A stretch of 56,409 bases of DNA from an uncultured Methylobacter sp. (GTDB lineage: Bacteria; Pseudomonadota; Gammaproteobacteria; Methylococcales; Methylomonadaceae): the NCBI GenBank assembly GCA_903832775.1, contig CAILCX010000129.1, positions 1 through 56,409 on the forward strand. The letters run 5' to 3'. The position numbers and the translations under genes were made by a program. The notes below the pieces were generated by a model, which saw only the letters and a list, made by a program, of their open reading frames with translations, did no database searches and was not told the origin of the DNA. Positions 36,066-44,118 of the stretch are shown in pieces. Position 1 is the first letter of the stretch; every line of letters begins with the position of its first letter.

Positions 36066-37442
36066 CTACAAGGATGTTGATAAGGTACGGAAGTTTTCAA
36101 CTATAGCTGCTACAACATTTTCCATGCGTTGAGACCTTGAGCCTTTGACCAGGATCACTTCATTACCTTTAAGCTCTTTGTTCAATACTGTAATTAATTC
36201 ATCTTGTGTGTCAAAAAAGTCAGCTCCCGTACCAAATTTCTTTACTGTATTTTTGGCATCTGCGCCTGTTGCCAGCAGGCGAACAACTCCACTTTTTTTT
36301 ATCAGCTCACCTATTACTTCATGGATTTTTGGGCTTTCTGGACCCAGCTCTCCAAATGCACCTAAAGCAAGCCAAGTTTCGCCCCCAATAGTAGCCAACA
36401 CATCCAGTCCTGCTTTTAATGATGCGGCATTGGCGTTATAAGTATCATCTAAAACAATATTTCCCAAGCGACTAACCAATGGCTGTAAACGTCCGGTTAC
36501 AGGTTTTACGCTTTCCAGTCCCTGTTTAATCTGCAGCAAATCGAAATCAAGAGCTAAACAGGCCGCTGTTGCCGCTAATGCGTTGACTACATTATGTCGA
36601 CCTGCAAGCTTAAGATTTACCGTTAGCGTTTGATTTGCGGTTACTAATTCAAAAGCGGTTGCAAATTCGTTATTTATAATTTTTGTTGTTACAGAATGAG
36701 CCGACACCGTTGCGCGATCGTCAAGTCCAAACGATACGATATTTTTAGTTCCTGCTACAGATTTCCAGTAGTCAAAATAGTCATCATCCTTATTAAGAAT
36801 GGCCACTCCATCCTGCTTAAGCGTCTGGATTATTTCTCCTTTAGCTTTAGCAACACCGTCGACACTTCCAAAACCTTCAATATGTGCGGCACCGACATTG
36901 GTGATAAGCACAACATCTGCCTGCACATAGTGACTGCTGTATTCAATTTCGCCTGGATGGTTTGCGCCCATCTCAATCACGGCATACCTGTGTTGTTCGT
37001 TTAATCGCAACAGAGTCAATGGCACTCCGATGTCATTATTGAGGTTGCCTTGGGTAAATAAGGTCTCACCTTTAACGCTCAATATCGCTGCAACCATTTC
37101 CTTGACGGTGGTCTTGCCGTTACTGCCGGTAATTCCAACTACCGAAACAGGGCTTTTTTTACGCCAAGCTCCGGCTAGTTCAGCCAGTGCCAGTCGCGTA
37201 TCATCAACAGAGATATGCGAAACGCTTGGTTTAATTCCTTTACGTACGATTGCAGCGATGGCCCCAGCTTGCTCGGCCTCTGCCACAAAGTCATTTCCAT
37301 CAAAGTTTCGTCCTTTAATCGCAACATAAAGCTGGCCGGGCGTTAATGTTTTTGTATCGATACTTACTGAGGTGATTGCAACGTCTTCACCTGTCAATAT
37401 TCCCTGCATGGAATCCGCAATTTCGCTGAGCATCATGTTCAT
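36066..37442 (-). CDS. murF: UDP-N-acetylmuramoyl-tripeptide--D-alanyl-D-alanine ligase MurF
   Basis: MurF (458 residues) adds D-Ala-D-Ala, made by the Ddl of this cluster, to the muramyl tripeptide. The ATP loop is [16 protein letters not shown]. The central domain has [15 protein letters not shown] and the [10 protein letters not shown] motif, and the C-terminal domain [15 protein letters not shown] and [10 protein letters not shown]. The ATG at 37442 overlaps the murE stop as ATGA; another ATG lies two codons later. Length and motifs are normal. Confidence 0.97.
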   Translation of the reverse strand: MNMMLSEIADSMQGILTGEDVAITSVSIDTKTLTPGQLYVAIKGRNFDGNDFVAEAEQAGAIAAIVRKGIKPSVSHISVDDTRLALAELAGAWRKKSPVSVVGITGSNGKTTVKEMVAAILSVKGETLFTQGNLNNDIGVPLTLLRLNEQHRYAVIEMGANHPGEIEYSSHYVQADVVLITNVGAAHIEGFGSVDGVAKAKGEIIQTLKQDGVAILNKDDDYFDYWKSVAGTKNIVSFGLDDRATVSAHSVTTKIINNEFATAFELVTANQTLTVNLKLAGRHNVVNALAATAACLALDFDLLQIKQGLESVKPVTGRLQPLVSRLGNIVLDDTYNANAASLKAGLDVLATIGGETWLALGAFGELGPESPKIHEVIGELIKKSGVVRLLATGADAKNTVKKFGTGADFFDTQDELITVLNKELKGNEVILVKGSRSQRMENVVAAIVENFRTLSTSL

Positions 37443-38944
37443 GCATTACGCCTTTGCAGGGCTTCCATGACGACTTTTTTGTCGCTAAAAGGTTTGCAGA
37501 TGCCATTACTTTCCTGATATAGCTCATGGCCTTTACCTGCAATCACAATGCAATCATTTTTTGCCGCATTTGCTACCACTTTTTGTATCGCTCGCTCTCT
37601 GTCTTGAATCACTTCAACTTTTTCTGAATGGCAACCAGCCAAAATGTCATTGACTATAGTCAGCCCATTTTCATAGCGCGGGTTGTCATCAGTAATAACG
37701 ACATGATCCGCCCATTGCTCTGCAATCTTGCCCATTTGCGGACGTTTGCCCATATCTCTGTTGCCGCCGCAACCAAAAACAACCCATAAACTTTGTGTGC
37801 AATGTTTGCGTAAGCTACATAAAACTTTGTCCAGAGCATCCGGCGTATGTGCATAATCGACGAAAACCAACGGATCTGACTCAGAGCCAAAACGTTCCAT
37901 GCGACCATCTACTGGCTTGATATTGCCAAGCCTGGCAACGGATTCAGTCAATGAGATGTCTAATGCCAGCATGACGGTCAAAACGGTCAAGACATTCTCT
38001 ACATTAAAGTCGCCATAGATAGGAACGCTTACCCTTTGAAGTTGATTTCTCCAGCTCAGATCAAACTCAATCCCGTCCATTTTATGCAGTATGTTTGAAG
38101 CATTAACGCATTCGCCTAAATCTGATATTTTGTCTTTGGCGCTAAATTGCCATATTTTTACTGATTTCGGGACCGCAGCAATAATCTGTTCGCTGTAAGT
38201 GTCATCCAAATTAACCACCGCAAAAGTCAGATCCGGTTTTACCAATAAAGCCAATTTGGCTTTTAAATAAGCATCCATCGTCCCGTGATAGTCCAGGTGA
38301 TCACGGCTGATATTGGTAAAAACTGCTCCTTTAAAATTGACCCCGTTAACCCGGCCTTGCTCCAAACCATGTGAAGAGACCTCCATCGCAATAGTTCGTT
38401 TTTTATTCTTTAACAATTCAGCTAATATTTTCTGAATGGCTAAGGCATCAGGTGTGGTATTTTGTGTCTTGGTAAGATTGCCCCACTCACCCCAACCGAG
38501 CGTTCCTATAATTCCACAGTCATCCAGGATCTGACCTAGAAACTGACTACATGAGGTTTTGCCATTGGTGCCGGTTATACCGATAATCGTCATAAATTTG
38601 GATGGTTCGGCATAATAACGTGCAGCCAACTCACCCAATGCAAAGCCCAGATTTTCTACCGCGATCATTGGAACCGAAAGACTTGAATTAGCAACTAATT
38701 CGTTAATAATCTGCTGGCCGTTTTCTGCGGGATCAAAAATGACCGCAGCCGCACCTTTATCAATAGCTTGTGTAACATGCTCAAGGCCATGCTGTTTAGC
38801 CCCGGGTAATGCTATAAAGGCATCGCCACAAACTATCGACCGACTGTCTAGTGACATGCCGGTAATTGCTTTGTCACCATGCTCTGTGACAGATGCCAGC
38901 CCAATTAATAATTCTTTCAGCCTCACGGCCACTCCTGCAGCCAT
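37439..38944 (-). CDS. murE: UDP-N-acetylmuramoylalanyl-D-glutamate--2,6-diaminopimelate ligase MurE
   Basis: MurE (501 residues) adds the third stem-peptide residue. The ATP loop is IIGITGTNGKTSCSQF, the carbamylated-lysine region lies around GTMDAYLKAKLALL, and the specificity motif DNPRYENG reads DNPR, which marks ligases that use meso-diaminopimelate, as in Gram-negative bacteria. VFGCGGNRDMGKRPQMG precedes it. The ATG at 38944 lies 4 bases after the ftsI stop and the gene overlaps murF. Confidence 0.97.
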   Translation of the reverse strand: MAAGVAVRLKELLIGLASVTEHGDKAITGMSLDSRSIVCGDAFIALPGAKQHGLEHVTQAIDKGAAAVIFDPAENGQQIINELVANSSLSVPMIAVENLGFALGELAARYYAEPSKFMTIIGITGTNGKTSCSQFLGQILDDCGIIGTLGWGEWGNLTKTQNTTPDALAIQKILAELLKNKKRTIAMEVSSHGLEQGRVNGVNFKGAVFTNISRDHLDYHGTMDAYLKAKLALLVKPDLTFAVVNLDDTYSEQIIAAVPKSVKIWQFSAKDKISDLGECVNASNILHKMDGIEFDLSWRNQLQRVSVPIYGDFNVENVLTVLTVMLALDISLTESVARLGNIKPVDGRMERFGSESDPLVFVDYAHTPDALDKVLCSLRKHCTQSLWVVFGCGGNRDMGKRPQMGKIAEQWADHVVITDDNPRYENGLTIVNDILAGCHSEKVEVIQDRERAIQKVVANAAKNDCIVIAGKGHELYQESNGICKPFSDKKVVMEALQRRNA

Positions 38945-38948
38945 AAAT

Positions 38949-40676
38949 TTACGAGCCTTGCCGTGTCAGTAAAATGGGCATGTTATCCTGTTGATCCGGG
39001 GCGACCTCCAGAACTCTCAATGCCCCGGCCATTACTTTGGAAAACACTGGTGCAGAAACTATCCCACCGTAATATTGTCCGGCTGAAGGTTCATCAACCA
39101 TGACCACAATTATCAAGCGTGGATTCGTAGCTGGCGCCATTCCTGCAAAAACAGAAAAATAGCTTTTCTCGGTATATCCGCCAGCACCGGCTTTTTTTAC
39201 TGTCCCGGTTTTACCTGCTGCGCTGTAGCCATCAACTCTGGCTTCATAGGCGGTTCCATCTTTCATAAGTACCGTTTCAAGCATGGCCCTGACTCTTTTG
39301 GCTGTCTTTGCTGAAAACACTCTCTGTTGATCAATGTCTTCATCGCGTTTGAATAAGCTAACCGAGTGTAAAATGCCGTCATCGGCCAATGCCGTATAAG
39401 CCCTTGCTAACTGCAATGCGGATGTACTTACGCCATAGCCAAATGACAAGGTGGCTCTATCAAACTCATGCCAGCTTGGGTAATCCAATAATGTTCCACT
39501 GGCTTCACCAGGGAAACCGGAACCTGCCGCCACACCAAAGCCCAGCTTGTTGTATATTCCCCAAAAGTATTCAGGAGGCATTCTCAAGGCCATCTGGCTG
39601 ACCGCAACGTTACTGGATTTTTTTAATACGCCAGTTAAATCCAGAGTTCCATAATTATGAACGTCCTTAACAACATGGCTTCCAACCTGATAAAAGCCGT
39701 GAGTTTCAAACATTTCATTTGCTTTGACATAACCACCGTCTAAAGCAGCTGCGACAACAAATGGTTTAACCGTTGAGCCTGGCTCGAATACATCGGTTAA
39801 TGATCTATTCCTGTAAAGATTTTCTTTTAAACTCTTTCTGGTATTGGGATTAAAGGATGGCTGATTTACTGCGGCCAGTATTTCCCCGTTCTTTGCGTCC
39901 AAAACCACTAACGCAGCAGATTTTGCCTTGTTTAAGTTCACAGCCAGTTGTAACTCTCTGTAAGCCAGGTATTGAATGCGCTGGTCAATGCTTAAATCCA
40001 GATTCTTTCCGGCAATCGGCTCTTTTATATCTTCTACGTCTTCAATAATTCTTCGCTGTCCATCCCTGATAACTCGCTTGCTGCCTTGTATTCCTTTTAA
40101 CGATTTTTCGTAGCCCGACTCAAGTCCGGCCTGACCGATATCGTCGATATTGGTGAAACCGACCAAATGTGCGGAAACTTCTCCTGCAGGATAAAAGCGT
40201 TTGAACTCCCGCTCAAAATAGATGCCCGCAAGTTTTAAAGCTTTAACTTGGTCAGCAACCACAGGGTTAATTTGACGTGCTATATAGGCAAATTGCCTAT
40301 GCGAATCTCCTTGTGCCAGTTCACTGACTTTGCCCTTCGGCATATTTAACAGAACTTCTATTTGTTTAAATTCGTTTTCTTTGCCCGGTTCAATTTCCTG
40401 CGGATTCATCCAAATCGATTCTACCGGTGTGCTAATTGCCAGCGGCGCACCATTTCTGTCTTTAATCATGCCTCTGTATGCCGAAACCGGCACATCACTG
40501 ACATGGCGCATATCGCCCTGATCTTTTAAAAACTGTTTATGCAGTACTTGCAAGTCGATGGCTCTGCCCATCAGAACAGTCATGCATGCCATCATAAAAA
40601 TGACAACAATACGCCGTCGAATTGAACAATTGCTGGTCGGCTTGTTGGGCTTATTTCTGCCTTGAAAATGTATCAT
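38949..40676 (-). CDS. ftsI: Septal peptidoglycan transpeptidase FtsI (PBP3)
   Basis: FtsI (575 residues) is the class B penicillin-binding protein that cross-links septal peptidoglycan with FtsW. One N-terminal membrane helix (about 22-40) is followed by the pedestal domain (VSAYRGMIKDRNGAPLAIS, EREFKRFYPAGEVSAHLVGF) and the transpeptidase domain with the active-site motif STVK (FEPGSTVKPF), the SSN motif and KTG (AAGKTGTVKK). All three catalytic motifs are intact. It abuts ftsL with no gap and lies 4 bases before murE. Confidence 0.98.
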   Translation of the reverse strand: MIHFQGRNKPNKPTSNCSIRRRIVVIFMMACMTVLMGRAIDLQVLHKQFLKDQGDMRHVSDVPVSAYRGMIKDRNGAPLAISTPVESIWMNPQEIEPGKENEFKQIEVLLNMPKGKVSELAQGDSHRQFAYIARQINPVVADQVKALKLAGIYFEREFKRFYPAGEVSAHLVGFTNIDDIGQAGLESGYEKSLKGIQGSKRVIRDGQRRIIEDVEDIKEPIAGKNLDLSIDQRIQYLAYRELQLAVNLNKAKSAALVVLDAKNGEILAAVNQPSFNPNTRKSLKENLYRNRSLTDVFEPGSTVKPFVVAAALDGGYVKANEMFETHGFYQVGSHVVKDVHNYGTLDLTGVLKKSSNVAVSQMALRMPPEYFWGIYNKLGFGVAAGSGFPGEASGTLLDYPSWHEFDRATLSFGYGVSTSALQLARAYTALADDGILHSVSLFKRDEDIDQQRVFSAKTAKRVRAMLETVLMKDGTAYEARVDGYSAAGKTGTVKKAGAGGYTEKSYFSVFAGMAPATNPRLIIVVMVDEPSAGQYYGGIVSAPVFSKVMAGALRVLEVAPDQQDNMPILLTRQGS

Positions 40677-40949
40677 TTACGGCTTTATATAAATAATCTT
40701 TTCACGTAAGGGCATAATCAGCTTTAATTGCTCCTTCGCCACTTGCTCTACCCGGTTCTGTTCAGCCAAGGTTGTCAACTCCAATTGCAGTTGTCCCCAT
40801 TCCACTTCGTATTGATCCAAAGCCCTTTCCTGCTTTTGGATTTCACTAAATATGACGCGTGAATGATATTTGCTGTAAATAACACACAGCGCAGATATCA
40901 GCATGATCAATATCAGCAGACCTAAACCTATATAGCGACTTGCTATCAC
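40677..40949 (-). CDS. ftsL: Cell division protein FtsL
   Basis: FtsL (90 residues) is a small bitopic membrane protein that forms a complex with FtsB and FtsQ and activates FtsWI. One membrane helix (about 8-27) is followed by a periplasmic coiled coil (EIQKQERALDQYEVEWGQL, then LTTLAEQNRVEQVAKEQL). Sequence identity in this family is low, and the call rests on size, topology and its exact position between rsmH and ftsI. Translation starts at GTG (40949), immediately after the rsmH stop. Confidence 0.92.
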   Translation of the reverse strand: MIASRYIGLGLLILIMLISALCVIYSKYHSRVIFSEIQKQERALDQYEVEWGQLQLELTTLAEQNRVEQVAKEQLKLIMPLREKIIYIKP

Positions 40950-41876
40950 TTAAACTCTCTCGGCTACTCGCATGATTGCACTTCGCGATCTTGGATTTTG
41001 AGCAATTTCCTGTGGCTCTGCTTTCAAAGCTTTGCCTGATTTCTTCAAAATGCCTTTTGTTATATCGATTTCTTTAATAGGCAATTTGCCAGGATTATAT
41101 TTAGCCCCGGATTCGGCACGGATAAAGCGTTTGACGATTCGGTCTTCCAATGAATGGAATGAAATAACCACTAATCGCCCATTTGGCTTTAAAATTCGCG
41201 CGGACTGTTGTAAAGCTGACTTTAACTCATCCAATTCACTATTTATTTCGATTCGAATTGCCTGAAAGCTTCGAGTTGCCGGGTGCTTATATTTATCTTT
41301 TATCGGTACCGCTTCTTCAATTAATTTTGCCAATGCTCTAGTGGTTGTAATTGGCGATTCAACCCTTTTTTCGATGATTGCATGTGCTATGCGACGCGCA
41401 AAGCGCTCTTCACCGTATTCAAATAAAACTTTAACCAAGTCTTTTTCATCAACACTGGCTAGCCATTGTTCAGCAGTAACGCCAGAATTGCCATCCATCC
41501 GCATATCGAGAGGGCCGTCACGTAAAAAGCTGAAACCTCTTTCCGGATTATCCAATTGAGGTGACGAGACGCCCAAATCCATAAGAATTCCATCGACTTG
41601 TCCTGTTAGACCTTCGCTTGCAACTATATTTTCCAGTTCGGAAAAAGGTGTATGCTTTAGCGTAAATCTTTTATCTTCAAGCATAGCTTGCGCATAATCA
41701 GAGTTTATTGCATCCAGATCCCGGTCAAAAGCAAGCAGTCTGCCCTCGGGTCCTAATTGATCTAAAATGCCCTTGCTATGCCCGCCCCGGCCGAATGTAC
41801 AATCAAGATAAATACCGGATTTATAGATAGCAAGCTGTTGCAAAGCTTCCGCAAACATAACGGGTAAATGTTCCAC
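40950..41876 (-). CDS. rsmH: 16S rRNA (cytosine1402-N4)-methyltransferase RsmH (MraW)
   Basis: RsmH (308 residues) methylates the N4 of C1402 of 16S rRNA; RsmI, also in this window, adds the 2'-O-methyl group on the same base. Motifs are HLPVMFAEAL at the N-terminus, YLDCTFGRGGHSKGIL for AdoMet, ILMDLGVSSPQLDNPERGFSF, and LVVISFHSLEDRIVKRFI. I chose the GTG at 41876 because GGGAG lies 8 bases upstream; a TTG at 41882 is also in frame. It follows mraZ by 16 bases and abuts ftsL. Confidence 0.96.
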   Translation of the reverse strand: MEHLPVMFAEALQQLAIYKSGIYLDCTFGRGGHSKGILDQLGPEGRLLAFDRDLDAINSDYAQAMLEDKRFTLKHTPFSELENIVASEGLTGQVDGILMDLGVSSPQLDNPERGFSFLRDGPLDMRMDGNSGVTAEQWLASVDEKDLVKVLFEYGEERFARRIAHAIIEKRVESPITTTRALAKLIEEAVPIKDKYKHPATRSFQAIRIEINSELDELKSALQQSARILKPNGRLVVISFHSLEDRIVKRFIRAESGAKYNPGKLPIKEIDITKGILKKSGKALKAEPQEIAQNPRSRSAIMRVAERV

Positions 41877-41892
41877 TAACAAATCTCCCGTA

Positions 41893-42360
41893 TTAAAAGG
41901 ATAAGGCGCCTAAATCTTCCAAGCCCTCATTATCGTCGCCATCCATCCATTCATTTTCTTTAGCTGCCCAAGCATCTTCGTTCCAGAGTTCAAACTTGTT
42001 AAGCTGGCCAATCAAGACGATTTTTTTGTCTATGGTTGCAAATGTTCTTAATTTTTCAGGTAGTAACAAGCGACCTTGTCCATCCATTTCACACTCGGAG
42101 GCATTGCCAATGACAAACCTCCTTAGTTTGCCAGCCATTTTATTTAAGGTAGGCAATTTGCTGATGGTCTGTTCAAGCTTTTCCCATTCAGGCATAGGGT
42201 AAAGCCATAAACAGCCATTCTCTCCGACGCATCGTTCGTTGACTGCGACAGTCACAACCATCTGGCACTCGCAACATTCCTGCAATTCTTCCCGGTAACG
42301 GGTGGGAATTGCAAGACGTCCTTTGCCGTCTAAATTGATTGAACTAATGCCTCGAAACAA
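41893..42360 (-). CDS. mraZ: Transcriptional regulator MraZ
   Basis: MraZ (155 residues from the chosen start) is a double-AbrB-fold DNA-binding protein that represses the dcw operon. The two halves carry the repeated motif: SSINLDGKGRLAIPTRYREEL (first copy, core DGKGRLAIP) and CEMDGQGRLLLPEKL (second copy). No ATG is available at the family start; the reading FRGISSINLD begins at a TTG (42360), where E. coli MraZ starts MFRG. A longer frame back to 42447 would begin within the promoter and is unlikely. Its own boxes lie just upstream. A C-terminal acidic tail (DGDDNEGLEDLG) is present. Confidence 0.95.
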   Translation of the reverse strand: MFRGISSINLDGKGRLAIPTRYREELQECCECQMVVTVAVNERCVGENGCLWLYPMPEWEKLEQTISKLPTLNKMAGKLRRFVIGNASECEMDGQGRLLLPEKLRTFATIDKKIVLIGQLNKFELWNEDAWAAKENEWMDGDDNEGLEDLGALSF

Positions 42361-42386
42361 AATTAACCCCGGAATTCCAAAAAAAA

Positions 42387-42420
42387 CCCTTTTTATCCAC
42401 TTTTTCCCACTTGTGACCAC
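42387..42420 (-). promoter_or_regulatory. Four tandem MraZ boxes (GTGG-type repeats, 10-bp period)
   Basis: On the minus strand GTGG occurs at 42420-42417, 42410-42407 and 42400-42397, and a fourth, weaker AGGG at 42390-42387, exactly one per 10 bases. MraZ is known to bind TGGG direct repeats with this spacing. The first box overlaps the -10 element of the mraZ promoter and the rest cover the start of transcription, so binding should block initiation. Confidence 0.88.
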
Positions 42421-42447
42421 TATAGTTTTCAAAGCAGTCCTAGTCAA
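42419..42447 (-). promoter_or_regulatory. Sigma-70 promoter of the dcw cluster (Pmra)
   Basis: TTGACT (42447-42442), a spacer of exactly 17 bases, and TATAGT (42424-42419) form a strong consensus promoter. It lies about 60 bases before the mraZ start, and its -10 element is overlapped by the first MraZ box. It probably drives the whole cluster, since gaps between the following genes are mostly under 30 bases. Confidence 0.85.
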
Positions 42448-42775
42448 GAATGATTTGATATAAGTTCTTTCTTTTTTGACAAGGACTTACGTGGCAATCG
42501 GAATGAGGTGTAAACCGGCGAAATAGGACAACATAATTCCCATTCTTTATCAGAAAGTTAATTGATTTTTATGAGAAAAGACCTTACCTAATTGCACAGT
42601 TAGAAAAAACTAGCTTATTTGAAAGTTAATGGGAATTGGTTTACGGGTACTGCCGGAAATTAATAAGGTTTTAGTTTGTGAAAAATGTGCGGGGGATTGA
42701 AACGAAAAGCGCCCAAAGAAAACTGGGGGGGCATCAAAAGGAGAAATCGGGCGAGAGTGTCCGATAAATAAAGAA
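42448..42775. other. Gene-free interval between rnpB and the dcw promoter
   Basis: No credible gene is seen. It holds the T-rich end of RNase P RNA transcription (about 42763-42779) and an inverted repeat pair AATTCCCATT (42535-42544) and AATGGGAATT (42628-42637), 83 bases apart. The small open frame at 42610-42819 runs into the RNase P RNA and lacks coding character. Confidence 0.5.
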
Positions 42776-43123
42776 AAAGTCGGCCTATAAGCCGGGTTCT
42801 GTCGAGAACAGTCATTCATCTAGGCTGCAAGTCACCCTGCAGCTCAAGCAATCTACCCAGGAACCGCGCGGGCCACGCGTCTGTTCCTCTATTTGATCTT
42901 GCTCCGGGTGGGGTTTACCATGCCACTCCTGTTACCAGTTGCGCGGTGCGCTCTTACCGCACCTTTTCACCCTTACCGGTCACTAGGTGACAGGCGGTAT
43001 ATTTTCTGCGGCACTTTCCGTAGGCTCACGCCTCCCAGGCGTTACCTGGCACCCTGCCCAGTGGAGCCCGGACTTTCCTCCATCTTATCTTGCGATAAAA
43101 CAGCGACTGCTCAGCCGACTTTT
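42776..43123 (-). ncRNA. rnpB: RNase P RNA, bacterial type A
   Basis: The catalytic RNA that trims tRNA 5' ends. Read on the minus strand, the 5' end AGTCGGC pairs with the 3' end GCCGACTT to form helix P1. The universally conserved GAGGAAAGTCCGGGC follows near the 5' end (about 43080-43066), and ACAGAACCCGGCTTATAG near the 3' end includes the tRNA-CCA pairing GGTT region variants. The AAGATGGAGG and GGTAAACCCCACC segments are also typical. The length of about 348 bases fits type A. A T-rich stretch after 42776 probably ends transcription. The exact ends are estimated. Confidence 0.95.
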
Positions 43124-43132
43124 TCATTGCAT

Positions 43133-43138
43133 AGTATA
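43133..43138 (-). promoter_or_regulatory. Extended -10 promoter of rnpB
   Basis: TGATATACT on the minus strand is an extended -10 element (TGnTATACT; hexamer at 43138-43133) about 10 bases before the inferred 5' end of RNase P RNA. No good -35 was found at 17 bases, as is common when the -10 is extended. Confidence 0.6.
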
Positions 43139-43230
43139 TCACAGCTTCGCGATAGAACGATATGTCGTATGGCTTTTAATTAGCAAAATTCAGACCAGAG
43201 AAGTCTTGCTCATGATTTTTAATAGGAATG

Positions 43231-44085
43231 CTACGTTTCCTTGGTCATATCCAAGGCCGCCTGATACAACAACTTCCTCCTTACACCTGTGATTTCTACA
43301 GCCATGGCTACCGCTGTTTTAATGGAACATTCACTTAATAAGACACTCAATATTTTTTCCTGTTCGGGCGTAATAATTTGTTCTTTTTTATCGATGGTCG
43401 CGCCATCAACAATCACTACAAACTCACCTTTTCTCATATTGGAATCTTCTTCAACCCGCTTCAGCATCTCACCCAAGCTGGTTTTTACGATAGTTTCATG
43501 CAACTTGGTAAGCTCTCTGGCGATAACGATTTGTCGATCCAAGGGCAATATCTCAGCCATGTCCTGCAATGAGGCCAGAATTCGATGGCTGGATTCATAA
43601 AATACCCAGGTTGTCGGGCACATTAAGCGTTCACTAAAAAACTTTTTTCGCGCCGATGAGGTTCTTGGTGAGAAGCCTTCAAAAGCAAACTGCGTTACCG
43701 GTAATCCGGCGGCAGACAAGGCCGCAATTAAAGCACAGGCGCCTGGCACGGGAACCACATCAAGCCCGGCGTCTTTTACCATTTTAACCAGTGGCATGCC
43801 CGGATCACTTAATAAAGGCGTTCCCGCGTCAGAAACCAGGGCGATAGACAAGCCCTCGCGCAGTTTTTCCAGTAAACCGATTGAAGCCTTGTCTTCATTG
43901 TGTTGATGCAATGAAATTAGTTTATTGTTGATGCCATAATGTTGTAGCAACATTATTACATGCCGGGTATCTTCTGCGGCAATCAAATCAACCTGCTTTA
44001 ATATTTCAATCGCCCTGTAACTTATATCTGCTAAATTACCTATCGGCGTAGCAACAACGTATAATTTGCCGCATTCACTTGACAT
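43231..44085 (-). CDS. rsmI: 16S rRNA (cytidine1402-2'-O)-methyltransferase RsmI
   Basis: RsmI (284 residues) methylates the 2'-O of C1402 of 16S rRNA. It has the tetrapyrrole-methylase fold: KLYVVATPIGNLADISYRA at the N-terminus, AAEDTRHVIMLLQHYGI, ALVSDAGTPLLSDPG, and the VPGACALIAALSAAGLP loop that binds AdoMet. I chose the ATG at 44085; a GTG at 44094 would add three residues. It is divergent from lpoA with only 33 bases between the start codons, so each promoter must extend into the other gene. RNase P RNA follows downstream. Confidence 0.96.
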   Translation of the reverse strand: MSSECGKLYVVATPIGNLADISYRAIEILKQVDLIAAEDTRHVIMLLQHYGINNKLISLHQHNEDKASIGLLEKLREGLSIALVSDAGTPLLSDPGMPLVKMVKDAGLDVVPVPGACALIAALSAAGLPVTQFAFEGFSPRTSSARKKFFSERLMCPTTWVFYESSHRILASLQDMAEILPLDRQIVIARELTKLHETIVKTSLGEMLKRVEEDSNMRKGEFVVIVDGATIDKKEQIITPEQEKILSVLLSECSIKTAVAMAVEITGVRRKLLYQAALDMTKET

Positions 44086-44118
44086 TCGATACACTCACTT
44101 GAAAACTCCTAATTGAAG

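Noticed and set aside
42610-42819. Small minus-strand frame between rnpB and mraZ
   Set aside because: It overlaps the 3' end of RNase P RNA and has no coding features.
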